This document shows positions 36,173 through 45,270 of a DNA stretch of 64,000 nucleotides, in pieces. A model generated the notes under the pieces. That model was not told where the DNA came from. It saw only the letters and a list, made by a program, of their open reading frames with translations, and ran no database searches. Source of the stretch: Bacilli bacterium. GTDB taxonomy: Bacteria; Bacillota; Bacilli; RF39; UBA660. Position 1 is the first letter of the stretch. Each line of letters starts with the position of its first letter. The stretch is taken from contig JAFXSE010000099.1 in the NCBI GenBank assembly GCA_017525855.1, forward strand, positions 34,954 through 98,953, read 5' to 3'. Both the position numbers and the translations under genes were made by a program.

Positions 36173-37099
36173 ATGAAATTTGATCCAAGTTGGTTTAAAA
36201 CAATACCTGGCTTATTAATAACAGGTGGTGTTGTTCTATTAATAGTAGCTTTAGTTATATTTATAGTCACATCAAAGAAAAATAAGAAAGAAAAGCAACC
36301 TACAAAAGATGAAAATATTGCTCAAAATACCAATACTACAGCTGAAGTAGAAAATAATAGTGCTATGACACAAGATATGAATGTTGCTGTTCAAGAACCA
36401 GTAATGGCTGCACCTGCAGAAACTTTAATACAAGATTTGCAAGCACCTATTACAGAAGTTAGTACTGAAATTCAACAACCAATTGAAGTTCCAACAAATG
36501 TTGATATTCAACAACCAATTGAGGTTCCAACAAATGTTAATATTCAACAACCAATTGAAATACCTACTGCTGTTGAAACACAAGTAACACCAGTTGAGAC
36601 ATTACCACAAATTGAATCTATACCTACACAAGCTCCAGTTGAAGTGCCATCAGCACCTCAAACAGAGATTCCTACAGTTACACCAGTAGCTCCAACAATT
36701 GATATTACTCCAGTTGAGGCTGAATCAGTTACAGTAGTAGAACCTGTTGCACCAACAATTCCTACAACAGAAGTAAATAATGAAGTATCTCAACCTAGTG
36801 CACCAGCAATTTATGGTGGCGTAAGTGAAATAATCCCAAATATAAACTTAGAGCCAACAAATACTACTCATCAAATATATGGAGGAGCAGATCCACTTGA
36901 AAATACTCAAACTCTAAAACCAGTATCATCAACTATAATTCCTACTGTGGAACCATCTGAACCAACCATACCAAGTGTAGAAGTACAACCAGAACCAACT
37001 CCTAGTGTGATTCCAACAGTTCAACAACAAGAAATGCCTTCACCAATCCCAACTGTAACTACACAAGATCCAACTAGTGTTATACCACCACAACTATAA
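36173..37099 (+). CDS. Membrane-anchored Pro/Thr/Val/Glu-rich low-complexity protein
   Basis: A 308-aa protein with one N-terminal membrane helix (about 13-33, LLITGGVVLLIVALVIFIV), a short Lys-rich stop segment (SKKNKKEKQ) and then about 260 residues of low-complexity sequence rich in Pro, Thr, Val, Gln and Glu. Repeated patterns include QQPIEVPTNV and VAPTIDIT-like units, and two copies of IYGG. With a positive-inside Lys cluster after the helix, the tail is probably cytoplasmic. No enzymatic domain is seen. It may act as a spacer or as an assembly scaffold; the function is unknown. Confidence 0.7.
   Translation: MKFDPSWFKTIPGLLITGGVVLLIVALVIFIVTSKKNKKEKQPTKDENIAQNTNTTAEVENNSAMTQDMNVAVQEPVMAAPAETLIQDLQAPITEVSTEIQQPIEVPTNVDIQQPIEVPTNVNIQQPIEIPTAVETQVTPVETLPQIESIPTQAPVEVPSAPQTEIPTVTPVAPTIDITPVEAESVTVVEPVAPTIPTTEVNNEVSQPSAPAIYGGVSEIIPNINLEPTNTTHQIYGGADPLENTQTLKPVSSTIIPTVEPSEPTIPSVEVQPEPTPSVIPTVQQQEMPSPIPTVTTQDPTSVIPPQL
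36470..36564 (+). repeat. 36-nt tandem repeat inside the low-complexity gene
   Basis: Units at 36470-36505, 36506-36541 and a partial one at 36542-36564 encode IQQPIEVPTNVD-like blocks (12 residues each) and are nearly identical in DNA. Confidence 0.8.
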
Positions 37100-37107
37100 T
37101 TGTATTT

Positions 37108-37138
37108 AAGAAAAACATATATGTTTTTCTTTTTTTAT
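37108..37138 (+). terminator. Palindromic terminator
   Basis: A perfect 24-nt palindrome (37108-37131) is followed by TTTTTTATT. Confidence 0.75.
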
Positions 37139-37216
37139 TGAAAATAAAAGATTTTGCTTTATAATATAGTTACATGTGAAGGCCTTTCTTCACTTTAAAT
37201 AGGAGAGAAAGTAATT

Positions 37217-38833
37217 ATGAAAATCAAAGAACTTTTTAACAGAGTAAAAAAATTGTTAACTAAATTATGCGCTCAATTTAGCGTAAGCTTAACTTTAATA
37301 TTTATCACAACCTTGTTTTTAGCTATCTTTTTAGGAAGAAATATATTAACTCCATCTAAATTAAAAAATATATTTTTATTTCTATCATTATTAACTACAG
37401 GAACATTTTTTACAGAATCATATTTTAAAATAAAAAGTATTAGAAAAACTATTTCATATCTAATATTTCTAATTATCTCAACATTATTAGTTATCTTGAA
37501 CAATATTAATTTAGGTTTAAATAAAGAAATCATTTATAGAATAATAAGTGTATATTATATAGTTATTAGTATTTCTTCAGTTTATCAATTATATAAAAAT
37601 AGTAAACAAAGCTTAGAAGAATATAGCATTAAAACCTTTTCTAATCTTGTTATAACATCACTTATTTACAGTGTATTATCATCTGGCATTATGACAGTGA
37701 CATCATTATTTACATTTTTGATATTAGGAAATGATAACTATGATTTAATATGGAGAATAGAGCTTATTACACTAGGAATATTCTACATCCCAAGTGTAAT
37801 ACTAAGTTTAACTAATACTAAGGATAATCTAACTAAGTTTATTAAAGTAATTGTAAAATATGTATTAGGAATATTACTAATAACAGCTTTTGTTATTATA
37901 TATTTATATATGCTAAAAATACTTATTTTAAGAAGACTTCCATCAAATCAAATATTTAGAATATTATCAGCTTTATTTATTATAGGATTACCTATTTGGA
38001 CAATGAATGAATACTTCAAAAAAGAAAAAACAATATTCCAAAAAATTAATAACAAATTACCTATATTATTCATTCCATTCATATTTTTGCAAATCTATTC
38101 TATAGCTATTAGAATATATACTCGTGGATTTACAGTACTAAGATATCTATCTGTCATACTAATAATAGTTGAAGTTATTTATATAATACTTTATATATTT
38201 AATAGAAAGAATATAAGTCACATTTTTATTATAATAAATGCCTTAATTATAGTAAGTGTTTTAATGCCTGGTATAAATATGTTTTGGGTATCTAATAAAA
38301 GTCAATATAATAGAATAAAAGAATACATTAATAAAGATAAATTAACAAATAAAGAAAAAGATGAATTATATAGTGCTTATGAATACTTAAATTCATCAAA
38401 AAATGGTAAAAAATATATTAAGAAAAATATTTCAAAAGAACAACAAGGACAAATAAAAAATAAATATGATGAAAGATACATATATATAGATAGGGAACTT
38501 ATAAATGGAAAATTATATAATCAAGAAATAAATGTAGATGGATATAAAACAATTAATAAGTTTGATAACCATAAATATTCACTAAATATGAAAAGTAACG
38601 AAGCTTTTAAAAATATTAAAATTAACAATAATAAATTTGATTTAACTAACTTTATGAGTTTATATATTGAGAATAATAATAACCAAGATTTTAATAGTTA
38701 CTTTAATAAAAATCATGAACTAAAAGTTGATGATAACATGAAAATAGTATTAACAAGTATTAGTATTTCATATCAATCCGATGAAGATATTATTGATTAT
38801 TATGAAATGAAAGGATATATCTTACAAAGATAA
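37217..38833 (+). CDS. DUF4153-like polytopic membrane protein
   Basis: A 538-aa protein with ten to twelve hydrophobic helices over residues 20-355, followed by a soluble C-terminal domain of about 180 residues that is rich in Asn, Lys and Tyr. The helical pattern, the VYQLYKNSKQSLEEYSIKTF region and the RRLPSNQIFRILSALFIIGL segment match my memory of the DUF4153 family of Firmicute membrane proteins, which have no established function. The 5' region contains a small hairpin, GTGAAG/CTTCAC (37176-37193), just before the ribosome site; I cannot say whether it is regulatory. Confidence 0.7.
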   Translation: MKIKELFNRVKKLLTKLCAQFSVSLTLIFITTLFLAIFLGRNILTPSKLKNIFLFLSLLTTGTFFTESYFKIKSIRKTISYLIFLIISTLLVILNNINLGLNKEIIYRIISVYYIVISISSVYQLYKNSKQSLEEYSIKTFSNLVITSLIYSVLSSGIMTVTSLFTFLILGNDNYDLIWRIELITLGIFYIPSVILSLTNTKDNLTKFIKVIVKYVLGILLITAFVIIYLYMLKILILRRLPSNQIFRILSALFIIGLPIWTMNEYFKKEKTIFQKINNKLPILFIPFIFLQIYSIAIRIYTRGFTVLRYLSVILIIVEVIYIILYIFNRKNISHIFIIINALIIVSVLMPGINMFWVSNKSQYNRIKEYINKDKLTNKEKDELYSAYEYLNSSKNGKKYIKKNISKEQQGQIKNKYDERYIYIDRELINGKLYNQEINVDGYKTINKFDNHKYSLNMKSNEAFKNIKINNNKFDLTNFMSLYIENNNNQDFNSYFNKNHELKVDDNMKIVLTSISISYQSDEDIIDYYEMKGYILQR

Positions 38834-38854
38834 GGTTTTGATATTTTAAATGTT

Positions 38855-38882
38855 TTGACATAATACTAATCCTTAGTTTAAT
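38855..38882 (+). promoter_or_regulatory. Promoter of the TtcA-like gene
   Basis: Consensus TTGACA (38855-38860), 16-nt spacer, TTTAAT (38877-38882). Confidence 0.6.
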
Positions 38883-38906
38883 ATAAATATTATAAGGAGT
38901 TATAAA

Positions 38907-39731
38907 GTGGAGAAATATCAAGAAATAGAAAGAAGTATTATTAAAGGATTTCGGAAAACTATTTGGTCAAGATTTATAAAAGCTGTAAAAGATTATGAGT
39001 TAATAAATGAAAACGACAAAATTATGGTATGCATAAGTGGTGGAAAAGATTCATTTTTACTTGCTAAATGCATTCAAGAATTACAACGTCATAGTAAAAT
39101 AAAATTTGAAGCAAAGTATGTTGTTATGGATCCAGGATATAATGATTATAATAGAAAACTTATCGAAGAAAATGCTAAAACATTGAATGTAGATATTGAG
39201 ATATTTGAAAGTGATATATTTAATGTTGTTGATAAGGTAGATGGTAATCCTTGTTATTTATGTGCTAGAATGAGAAGAGGATGTCTCTATAATCATGCTA
39301 AGGAAATAGGGTGCAATAAAATTGCCTTAGGACATCACTTTGATGATGTTATTGAAACAACTTTACTTTCTATGTTCTATGGAGCAGAAATCAAGACTAT
39401 GCTTCCTAAACTACATAGTGAAAATTTTGAAGGACTAGAATTAATTAGACCAATGTACCTGATTAAAGAAGAAACCATAATCTCGTGGAGTAGAAAAAAT
39501 GATATAAAGTTTATTAATTGCGCTTGCCGATTTACTGAAAATTGTTCTATAGATGATAGCACAAGTAAAAGAAAAGAAATAAAAAGCTTAATTAAACAAT
39601 TAAAAAATACTAATGATAAAATAGATGGGAATATTTTCAAAGCTTTAGAAAATATAAATCTTAATTGTGTACTTGGCCACAAAGATAAAAAGGGAGAAAA
39701 ACATTCTTTTTTAGAAGACTATAATGACTAA
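38907..39731 (+). CDS. TtcA-family PP-loop ATPase (tRNA thiolation-like)
   Basis: A 274-aa PP-loop enzyme: CISGGKDSFLLAKCIQEL is the ATP pyrophosphatase loop. CYLCARMRRGC provides the CxxC-type cysteines, LGHHFDDVIETTLLSMFYGA is the TtcA/TilS signature, and a third cysteine cluster is seen in NCACRF. TtcA thiolates cytidine 32 of tRNA using a 4Fe-4S cluster. The family also contains relatives of unknown target, so a general TtcA-like assignment is safest. The GTG start has AAGGAGT 7 nt upstream. Confidence 0.85.
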   Translation: MEKYQEIERSIIKGFRKTIWSRFIKAVKDYELINENDKIMVCISGGKDSFLLAKCIQELQRHSKIKFEAKYVVMDPGYNDYNRKLIEENAKTLNVDIEIFESDIFNVVDKVDGNPCYLCARMRRGCLYNHAKEIGCNKIALGHHFDDVIETTLLSMFYGAEIKTMLPKLHSENFEGLELIRPMYLIKEETIISWSRKNDIKFINCACRFTENCSIDDSTSKRKEIKSLIKQLKNTNDKIDGNIFKALENINLNCVLGHKDKKGEKHSFLEDYND

Positions 39732-39842
39732 AAATGTAAACTTCCAGTAGCAAAAAATACAAATATAAAAAAGCAACCAAAAGTTGGTAGAATTTAATTC
39801 TTATAAAATATAAAATTGGTTGTGTTGAAAGGAGAAAATCTA

Positions 39843-40760
39843 ATGAAATTTGGTGACAATTTAAAAATGTTACGTAAATCTAGAAAATTATCACAGGAAC
39901 ACTTAGCAGAGCGTGTTGGAGTATCACGACAGAGTGTATCAAAATGGGAAACAGGAGAGGCCTATCCTGAAATGAATAACATTTTAGCACTTTGTACTAT
40001 ATTTCATTGTGAAATTACTGATTTAGTAACAGAAAACATGATTGACATAGATTCATTAGATGAGGAAGTTAAAATGAATATAGTTAAATTGAAAAAAGAA
40101 AACCAAAAGAAAGTAAAAGGATTAAGTAAAGCAATAAGTGTTATTTCAAGAATATGTAAAGTTTGTTGCATTGTTGGAATGGTTTTTATATTACTAGCAA
40201 CAATAATAACCCCGATAATAGGAAGTAATATAAAAATAAACAATAATAAAAATGAAATAACTGCATTTGGAAATAAAATCAAATATGAAATTGATAAAAA
40301 TACAATAGAGTTAAAAGCAAAAAATCTAGATAACTTTAAATTTAAAGTAAATAATATTACTGAACTAGAAAAAAATTTAAACAACCATAGTTTAACATTC
40401 TACATAGTATCAATGGAAGTAGTATATGTTTGTTTGATTGGAACACTAATAATTATATATATCTTATTTAATACATTAGATAAGCTGTTTGTTAATATCC
40501 ATGATGGAGATACACCATTTACATTAGAAAATGTAGCTTATGTTAAAAAAATAGCCATACTTATGATATTGGCAATGATATTTCCAATTATTACTGGTGG
40601 AATATACCAAATTATTACTAATGTTGAATTAGGTATAGAGTTTAATATGATGAATGTAGTATCCATTCTGGTAGTATTTTCTTTAGCTTATATATTTGAA
40701 TATGGTTATGAAATACAAAGAGATTCAAATGGAAAAATGTATGGTGATGAAAATGAATAA
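39843..40760 (+). CDS. Membrane-bound XRE-family regulator (HTH plus four helices)
   Basis: A 305-aa protein. Residues 5-62 are an XRE/Cro-type helix-turn-helix (LSQEHLAERVGVSRQSVSKW). After a short linker there are four membrane helices in two pairs: CIVGMVFILLATIITPIIG, then YVCLIGTLIIIYILF, then IAILMILAMIFPIITGG, then VVSILVVFSLAYIF. Regulators of this type bind DNA from the membrane, like other XRE-DUF2975 proteins. AAAGGAG fixes ATG 39843. The pair ACCAA/TTGGT at 39776-39789 upstream could be its operator, but that is a guess. An 84-aa gene overlaps its end. Confidence 0.8.
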   Translation: MKFGDNLKMLRKSRKLSQEHLAERVGVSRQSVSKWETGEAYPEMNNILALCTIFHCEITDLVTENMIDIDSLDEEVKMNIVKLKKENQKKVKGLSKAISVISRICKVCCIVGMVFILLATIITPIIGSNIKINNNKNEITAFGNKIKYEIDKNTIELKAKNLDNFKFKVNNITELEKNLNNHSLTFYIVSMEVVYVCLIGTLIIIYILFNTLDKLFVNIHDGDTPFTLENVAYVKKIAILMILAMIFPIITGGIYQIITNVELGIEFNMMNVVSILVVFSLAYIFEYGYEIQRDSNGKMYGDENE

Positions 40761-41007
40761 AAAAGGATTTATTGAAAAACTAAGTAAGACTACTAACTAT
40801 GATATTTCAACTTGTGAAAGAATAAATAGTATCTTAGAAGATAATGGTTTTATAGGAAAAAATAATAAAGCTAAATTAGTTAAAGACTTAACAGAAAAGC
40901 TGAACTTTACAGAAGAAGAAGCAGAAAACATATATGAAAAATGCATGTCTATTATTCAAACAGCAATAAAAGAAAAACTAAGACATCCATTTAGAACACA
41001 AAACTAG
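40753..41007 (+). CDS. Small helical partner of the XRE regulator (84 aa)
   Basis: An 84-aa helical, charged protein (MNKKGFIEKLSKTTNYDIST, INSILEDNGFIGKNNKAK, FTEEEAENIYEKC). The N-terminus resembles the first helices of HU-like proteins, but the conserved DNA-binding arm is missing. Start 40753 is chosen for GGTGA 5 nt upstream; it overlaps the end of the regulator gene, so the two are coupled. It may be a modulator of the regulator. The family is not recognised with certainty. Confidence 0.6.
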   Translation: MNKKGFIEKLSKTTNYDISTCERINSILEDNGFIGKNNKAKLVKDLTEKLNFTEEEAENIYEKCMSIIQTAIKEKLRHPFRTQN

Positions 41008-41022
41008 ATAAAAAATCAAATT

Positions 41023-41050
41023 CAAGTATTTTTTAATACTTGTTTTTCTT
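41023..41050 (+). terminator. Intrinsic terminator
   Basis: CAAGTATT (41023-41030), TTTT loop, AATACTTG (41035-41042), then a T run. Confidence 0.75.
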
Positions 41051-41094
41051 TAATCAAAATTATGTTATACTTTTTATTAGAAAGAAGGTAAGTT

Positions 41095-41886
41095 ATGGAT
41101 AATATATTTGAAATCCTAATTGGTACATTAACGGATAAAAAACTATATACAACTCTAATGATTCTAGGAGTTGGTATACTACTATATGAACTAGTTGGGA
41201 AATTTAGCGGTACAAATATAAAAAAAGAGAATGTTAGTAAGAAAAAGAAAACATATTTAAGACTATTTAATAACACGTTTAAATACATAATCTTATTTGT
41301 CATTTTAGTTTTAATATTAAAAGTAAATGGTATAAATGTAACAAGCTTAATTGCTGGACTTGGATTAGTATCAGTTATTGTTGGACTTGCCTTACAAGAT
41401 GCCTTAAAAGATATTATTATGGGATTTAATATTATAGTTGATAGTTACTTTACTGTAGGAGATGTTCTAAAAATAGGAAGTATTGAAGGAAAAGTTATTG
41501 AACTTGGATTAAAATCTACAAAGCTAAAAGACATAAATACAGGTAACATATTTACAACTGCAAATCGCAATATAAGTGAAGCTTTAGTACTATCTGAAGT
41601 GCTATTTATAGAAATACCATTACCATATGAATTAAAATTACCACGCGCAGAAAAAGTAATAAATGATATAGTAGAACAAATTATGACGTTAGAAAATGTT
41701 GAAATGGCTGAATATAAAGGACTACAATCTTTTGGAGAATCTGCCATATTTTATAAAATCAAACTTATAGTTAAGCCAGAATATAAGCCACAGACGAAAA
41801 GAAATGCTCAATCAATAATTAAACAGGAATTAGATAAAAATAATATTAGCATACCTTATACCCAAATTGACATACATACAAAGTAA
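41095..41886 (+). CDS. Small-conductance mechanosensitive channel (MscS family)
   Basis: A 263-aa protein with three membrane helices. The pore helix shows the Gly/Ala pattern VTSLIAGLGLVSVIVGLALQDALKD; only its middle, IAGLGLVSVIVGLALQDA, is needed for assignment. A cytoplasmic beta domain (YFTVGDVLKIGSIEGKVIEL) and a C-terminal alpha/beta domain follow. MscS channels release solutes upon osmotic down-shock. An extended TGT-TATACT -10 lies at 41063-41071. Confidence 0.92.
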   Translation: MDNIFEILIGTLTDKKLYTTLMILGVGILLYELVGKFSGTNIKKENVSKKKKTYLRLFNNTFKYIILFVILVLILKVNGINVTSLIAGLGLVSVIVGLALQDALKDIIMGFNIIVDSYFTVGDVLKIGSIEGKVIELGLKSTKLKDINTGNIFTTANRNISEALVLSEVLFIEIPLPYELKLPRAEKVINDIVEQIMTLENVEMAEYKGLQSFGESAIFYKIKLIVKPEYKPQTKRNAQSIIKQELDKNNISIPYTQIDIHTK

Positions 41887-41890
41887 AAAT

Positions 41891-42778
41891 ATGATACTAA
41901 ATGTAAGTGGAAGAACAGATATAGTGGCTTTTTATACAAAGTGGTTTATGAACCGCTATAAAGAAGGCTTTGTTGATGTAAGAAATCCTTTTAATCAACA
42001 ATTGGTTAACAGGATTTCTTTTTCTAATGTAGACTTGATAATGTTTTGTACTAAAAATCCATTACCAATAATTCCATATTTAAAAGAAATAAAACATCCT
42101 ATTATTTTCCATATTACTCTTACTCCATATAATAAAGATATTGAACCTAATGTTATTGATAAAAAGGAAATTATTAATGGAATAAAAGAAATATCAAACA
42201 TAATAGGAAAAGAAAACATATATGTAAGGTATGACCCAGTTTTTATAAATGATAAATATAGTTTAGAATATCATAAAAAAGCTTTCGAAAAAATGTGCTT
42301 TTTGTTAGAAGGATATACGGAAAGAATAATAATATCATTTATTGATGAGTATAAAAATGTAAGAAAGAATATTAAAAGTCTAAATTATAGAAAATTTAAT
42401 CAATATGACTATAGAGAAATAGGACTTAGCTTTAGCAATGCAGCAAAAAAACACAATATGACTGTACAGACTTGTTTTGAGGAAAATAATCTTGTTAATT
42501 ATGGCTTTATAAAAGGAGATTGCTTATCACATGAACTTGCATTCAAAATGACTGGAAAAACAGGTTTTAAAACATGGAAGGCAAGAGGTAAGGGAAACTG
42601 TAAGTGTGTTGAAATGGTTGATATTGGAGTATACAACACTTGTAGTCATTTTTGTAAGTATTGCTATGCAAACTATGATGAGAAAAAAGTATTAGAAAAC
42701 AAGAAAAAACATAATCCCAATTCGTCTTTATTAATAGGTGAATTAAAAGATGATGATATTATAAAAGAAAGAATATGA
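41891..42778 (+). CDS. DUF1848 family protein with C-terminal cysteine cluster
   Basis: A 295-aa protein that begins NVSGRTDIVAFYTKWFMNR and has FCTKNPLPIIPYL, IIFHITLTPYN and NIYVRYDPVF, the signature of DUF1848. The C-terminus contains CKCVEMVDIG and NTCSHFCKYCYANYD, a CxxxCxxC-like cluster that could bind an iron-sulfur cluster, reminiscent of but distinct from the radical-SAM motif. DNA-repair or metal-dependent roles have been proposed for the family, but its function is not established. The start at 41891 lies 5 nt after the MscS stop with no strong ribosome site. Confidence 0.8.
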   Translation: MILNVSGRTDIVAFYTKWFMNRYKEGFVDVRNPFNQQLVNRISFSNVDLIMFCTKNPLPIIPYLKEIKHPIIFHITLTPYNKDIEPNVIDKKEIINGIKEISNIIGKENIYVRYDPVFINDKYSLEYHKKAFEKMCFLLEGYTERIIISFIDEYKNVRKNIKSLNYRKFNQYDYREIGLSFSNAAKKHNMTVQTCFEENNLVNYGFIKGDCLSHELAFKMTGKTGFKTWKARGKGNCKCVEMVDIGVYNTCSHFCKYCYANYDEKKVLENKKKHNPNSSLLIGELKDDDIIKERI

Positions 42779-42818
42779 CTATATTGTAAAAGTATTTAAA
42801 TAATGGGAGATTTTCAAA

Positions 42819-43184
42819 ATGAATAGTTTAAAGTTTTATAGAAATAAAAATGATAAAAATAATTTTATTGCCTCAAATGGAGATTTAGTTAAAGAAGGAG
42901 AATACATTGAACTTAAACCAAATAGTATAGATTTAATATCTGAAAAACATGTTCCTATTTATGAAGTGGTAGGAGACAAAATTAAAGTAAGTATAGAAAG
43001 TACTATTCATCCAATGAGTGATGAACACTATATAATGTGGATAGCCCTAGTTAATGATAATGATATAAAAATGGTTAAACTCAAACCATCGGATAATCCA
43101 ATAGCTACTTTTCCATATATAAACGAATCAGAAATTTATGCTTATTGCAATCTACATAGTCTGTGGAAAAATAATGTTGATTAA
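42819..43184 (+). CDS. Superoxide reductase-like protein (desulfoferrodoxin C-domain)
   Basis: A 121-aa protein. Residues 43-120 carry the center II iron ligands: EKHVPIYEV, TIHPMSDEHYIMWIAL and AYCNLHSLW, giving four His and one Cys. Superoxide reductase reduces superoxide to hydrogen peroxide in anaerobes without making oxygen. The N-terminal desulforedoxin cysteines of long desulfoferrodoxins (FYxCxxCGN) are absent; the aligned segment is FYRNKNDKNNF. It is therefore a neelaredoxin-type enzyme descended from a two-domain protein. It supports an anaerobic, air-exposed lifestyle. Confidence 0.87.
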   Translation: MNSLKFYRNKNDKNNFIASNGDLVKEGEYIELKPNSIDLISEKHVPIYEVVGDKIKVSIESTIHPMSDEHYIMWIALVNDNDIKMVKLKPSDNPIATFPYINESEIYAYCNLHSLWKNNVD

Positions 43185-43207
43185 TTCTCGTCACAAAAGG
43201 AGTTACT

Positions 43208-43828
43208 ATGAAAATAAATGAAGTTAAAATTAGCAAAGAAACAATTGAAAGAAATATTGATGAATTTATCCAAAATGAATGCAGTAATTCAATAATAAAT
43301 GAAATTATTTCACTTGATAGAATTAATGATTTTACTTTTGATAGTGTAATATTTAATAATATAAATTTTAACAATATAAAATTAGACTCTATTAGTATGA
43401 TTGATGTCATATTTAATAATTGCGATCTATCTAATCAATCATTTGATAAAGAAATGCTGACTAGAGTAGTGTTTAATAACTGTAAACTAATAGGAACCAG
43501 TTTTATTGATTCTTCTATAAAAGATGTCAAATTTAACAACTGTATATGTAAATATACCAATTTTTCTGCATCAAGTATTGAACACTTATTAATTAAAGAA
43601 TCTGATTTTACTGAAAGTAGTTTTATTGAACCAGAAATAAAGAGTATCGAGTTTATAAATAGCAATTTAACAAAATCTGAATTTATTCATTGTAAATTAA
43701 ATGATGTAGACTTTTCAAATTGTAATATTAGTGGTATAGTTATTGATACATATTCATTGAAAGGCATAATTGTTGACAGTTTCCAATGTGTAAACCTGAT
43801 AGGCGTTTTGGGTGTTAAAGTAAAATAA
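43208..43828 (+). CDS. Pentapeptide-repeat protein
   Basis: A 206-aa protein made of right-handed quadrilateral beta-helix repeats. Units with a centre Phe or Leu are visible (INFNNIKLDSISMIDVIF, NNCDLSNQSF, NNCKLIGTSF, INSNLTKSEF, NCNISGIVI). The pattern A/C/S-D/N-L/F repeats about every five residues. Such proteins include gyrase-protecting Qnr types, but most have no known partner and no resistance role can be claimed here. A GGAG ribosome site is 8 nt before the ATG. It is 23 nt downstream of the superoxide reductase gene. Confidence 0.75.
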   Translation: MKINEVKISKETIERNIDEFIQNECSNSIINEIISLDRINDFTFDSVIFNNINFNNIKLDSISMIDVIFNNCDLSNQSFDKEMLTRVVFNNCKLIGTSFIDSSIKDVKFNNCICKYTNFSASSIEHLLIKESDFTESSFIEPEIKSIEFINSNLTKSEFIHCKLNDVDFSNCNISGIVIDTYSLKGIIVDSFQCVNLIGVLGVKVK

Positions 43829-43829
43829 A

Positions 43830-43849
43830 AAGATAGAATAATCTATCTT
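43830..43849 (+). terminator. Bidirectional terminator
   Basis: AAGATAGA, loop ATAA, TCTATCTT; it separates the pentapeptide-repeat gene and spoVS. Confidence 0.6.
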
Positions 43850-44103
43850 GATTCAATAATTAACTTAATAGCGGTTCTTTCTTCACCATCAATACTAATA
43901 TCGGTAAATGCGGGTATACATACTAAGTTTTTACCACTAGGGGCCATAAAACCTCGTGCAATAGCAACTGCCTTAATTGCTTGATTAAGTGCACCAGCAC
44001 CTACTGCCTGTATTTCAACTGTTCCCTTTTCACGAAAAACATTAGCTAGAGCTCCAGCAACACTACTTGGATTAGATTTTGATGAAACTTTAAGTGTTTC
44101 CAT
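43843..44103 (-). CDS. spoVS: Stage V sporulation protein S
   Basis: An 86-aa protein, identical in length to B. subtilis SpoVS. It has METLKVSSKSNPSSVAGALA, GAGALNQAIKAVAIARGFMA and a final KLIIESR. SpoVS is an Alba-like small nucleic-acid-binding protein that helps the spore to progress past stage V. The start at 44103 matches the family start; an earlier in-frame ATG (44115) lies directly on the ribosome site. Confidence 0.96.
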   Translation of the reverse strand: METLKVSSKSNPSSVAGALANVFREKGTVEIQAVGAGALNQAIKAVAIARGFMAPSGKNLVCIPAFTDISIDGEERTAIKLIIESR

Positions 44104-44163
44104 TATTATAATCATTCCTTTCTCAATAAATATATATGTAAAAGAATAAAAAAAATTACTAAG

Positions 44164-44192
44164 TTGAATAAATAGAAATAATTAGTTATAAT
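44164..44192 (+). promoter_or_regulatory. Promoter of the flippase-like gene
   Basis: TTGAAT (44164-44169), 17-nt spacer, TATAAT (44187-44192). Confidence 0.65.
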
Positions 44193-44209
44193 GATAAAAG
44201 AGGTGTAAC

Positions 44210-45235
44210 ATGAAAAAAATTAAGAAAAATAGTATCATAATTTTAATTCTAACACTTGTCTTATTGTTTTTTATGTTAAGACATGATTATAAAAATATAG
44301 CGTATTGGTTAGTAAATTGTAATAAGTTATACTTAATATTAGCCATAGTAGTATATTTTATTTCTGTTATCATAGACTCAACATCTTTTTATATGATAAT
44401 AAAACAATATAGCAATTCATATAAATTTAAAGATACGCTAAGTCTAAATATTATGACTAAATTTTTTAATGGTGTAACTCCACTTTCATCAGGTGGACAA
44501 CCATTACAAGTATATGAACTATATAAGAATAATATAAATTTAAATGACGCCACTAACATTGTTGTACAATTTTTTATCATTTATCAAATTGCCATGGTTA
44601 TTTTCTCAACAGTTGCAGTTATATTGAATAGAGTGTTTAAAATATTTGTAAAAAACTTATTTATTAGAAAATTAGTTATATTAGGATATGTAATAAATGT
44701 AATTGTCCTTTTAATATTATTTTTAGTTAGTTTAAATAGAAAATTTAATATTAAGGTCATTACATTTATAATAAAAGTATTATCAAAGTTAAAGATAATA
44801 AAAAATAAAGATAAGTTAATTTCAAAATGGGAACTAAAATGTGAGAACTTCTACAATAGTGCTCAAATTCTAAAAAAGAATTGGACAGTATTAATAAAGG
44901 GCACAATTATTCAAATGATTCAATTATTATTCTTATATTCAGTTCCATTATTAATATCAATGGCTATTTATGATTCAGTAAATATGGATTTACTAAATTC
45001 ATTAGTTGCATCATCATATGTATATTTAATAGGTAGTTATATTATTGTACCAGGAGCAACTGGTGGCATAGAATATGGATTTATGAAATTATTCTCTAAT
45101 TTTTTAAAGAAAAAATCTCTTATGTCAGCAACTATATTATGGCGATTTATAACATATTATTTACCAGTGATATTAGGAGCTATAACTTTTAATATCGCAA
45201 AAAGAAAAAACGGTATGGAAGATTTTGAAGAATAA
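44210..45235 (+). CDS. Flippase-like membrane protein (UPF0104, MprF N-terminal type)
   Basis: A 341-aa protein with eight helices. The conserved stretches TPLSSGGQPLQVYELYK and PGATGGIEYGFMKLF are the hallmark of the LPG synthase transmembrane / UPF0104 family, whose members flip lipids such as lysyl-phosphatidylglycerol or glycolipids. There is no C-terminal synthase domain, so it is only the transmembrane part. Its lipid is unknown. It is probably cotranscribed with the next gene, 35 nt on. Confidence 0.87.
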   Translation: MKKIKKNSIIILILTLVLLFFMLRHDYKNIAYWLVNCNKLYLILAIVVYFISVIIDSTSFYMIIKQYSNSYKFKDTLSLNIMTKFFNGVTPLSSGGQPLQVYELYKNNINLNDATNIVVQFFIIYQIAMVIFSTVAVILNRVFKIFVKNLFIRKLVILGYVINVIVLLILFLVSLNRKFNIKVITFIIKVLSKLKIIKNKDKLISKWELKCENFYNSAQILKKNWTVLIKGTIIQMIQLLFLYSVPLLISMAIYDSVNMDLLNSLVASSYVYLIGSYIIVPGATGGIEYGFMKLFSNFLKKKSLMSATILWRFITYYLPVILGAITFNIAKRKNGMEDFEE

Positions 45236-45270
45236 AAAAGAGGTACAAGAAAAGGAAGGCTCAAAAAGAA

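Noticed and set aside
36470..36564. Possible CRISPR array
   Set aside because: Repeats are directly adjacent without spacers and are in-frame codons of a low-complexity protein. No CRISPR array or cas gene was seen anywhere in the window.
39776..39789. ACCAA/TTGGT inverted repeat upstream of the XRE regulator
   Set aside because: Arms of five bases are short and common in AT-rich DNA; an operator cannot be claimed without a second copy.
43208..43828. Quinolone resistance (Qnr) assignment of the pentapeptide-repeat protein
   Set aside because: Repeats alone do not define Qnr, and I see no Qnr-specific loops; general pentapeptide-repeat naming is safer.
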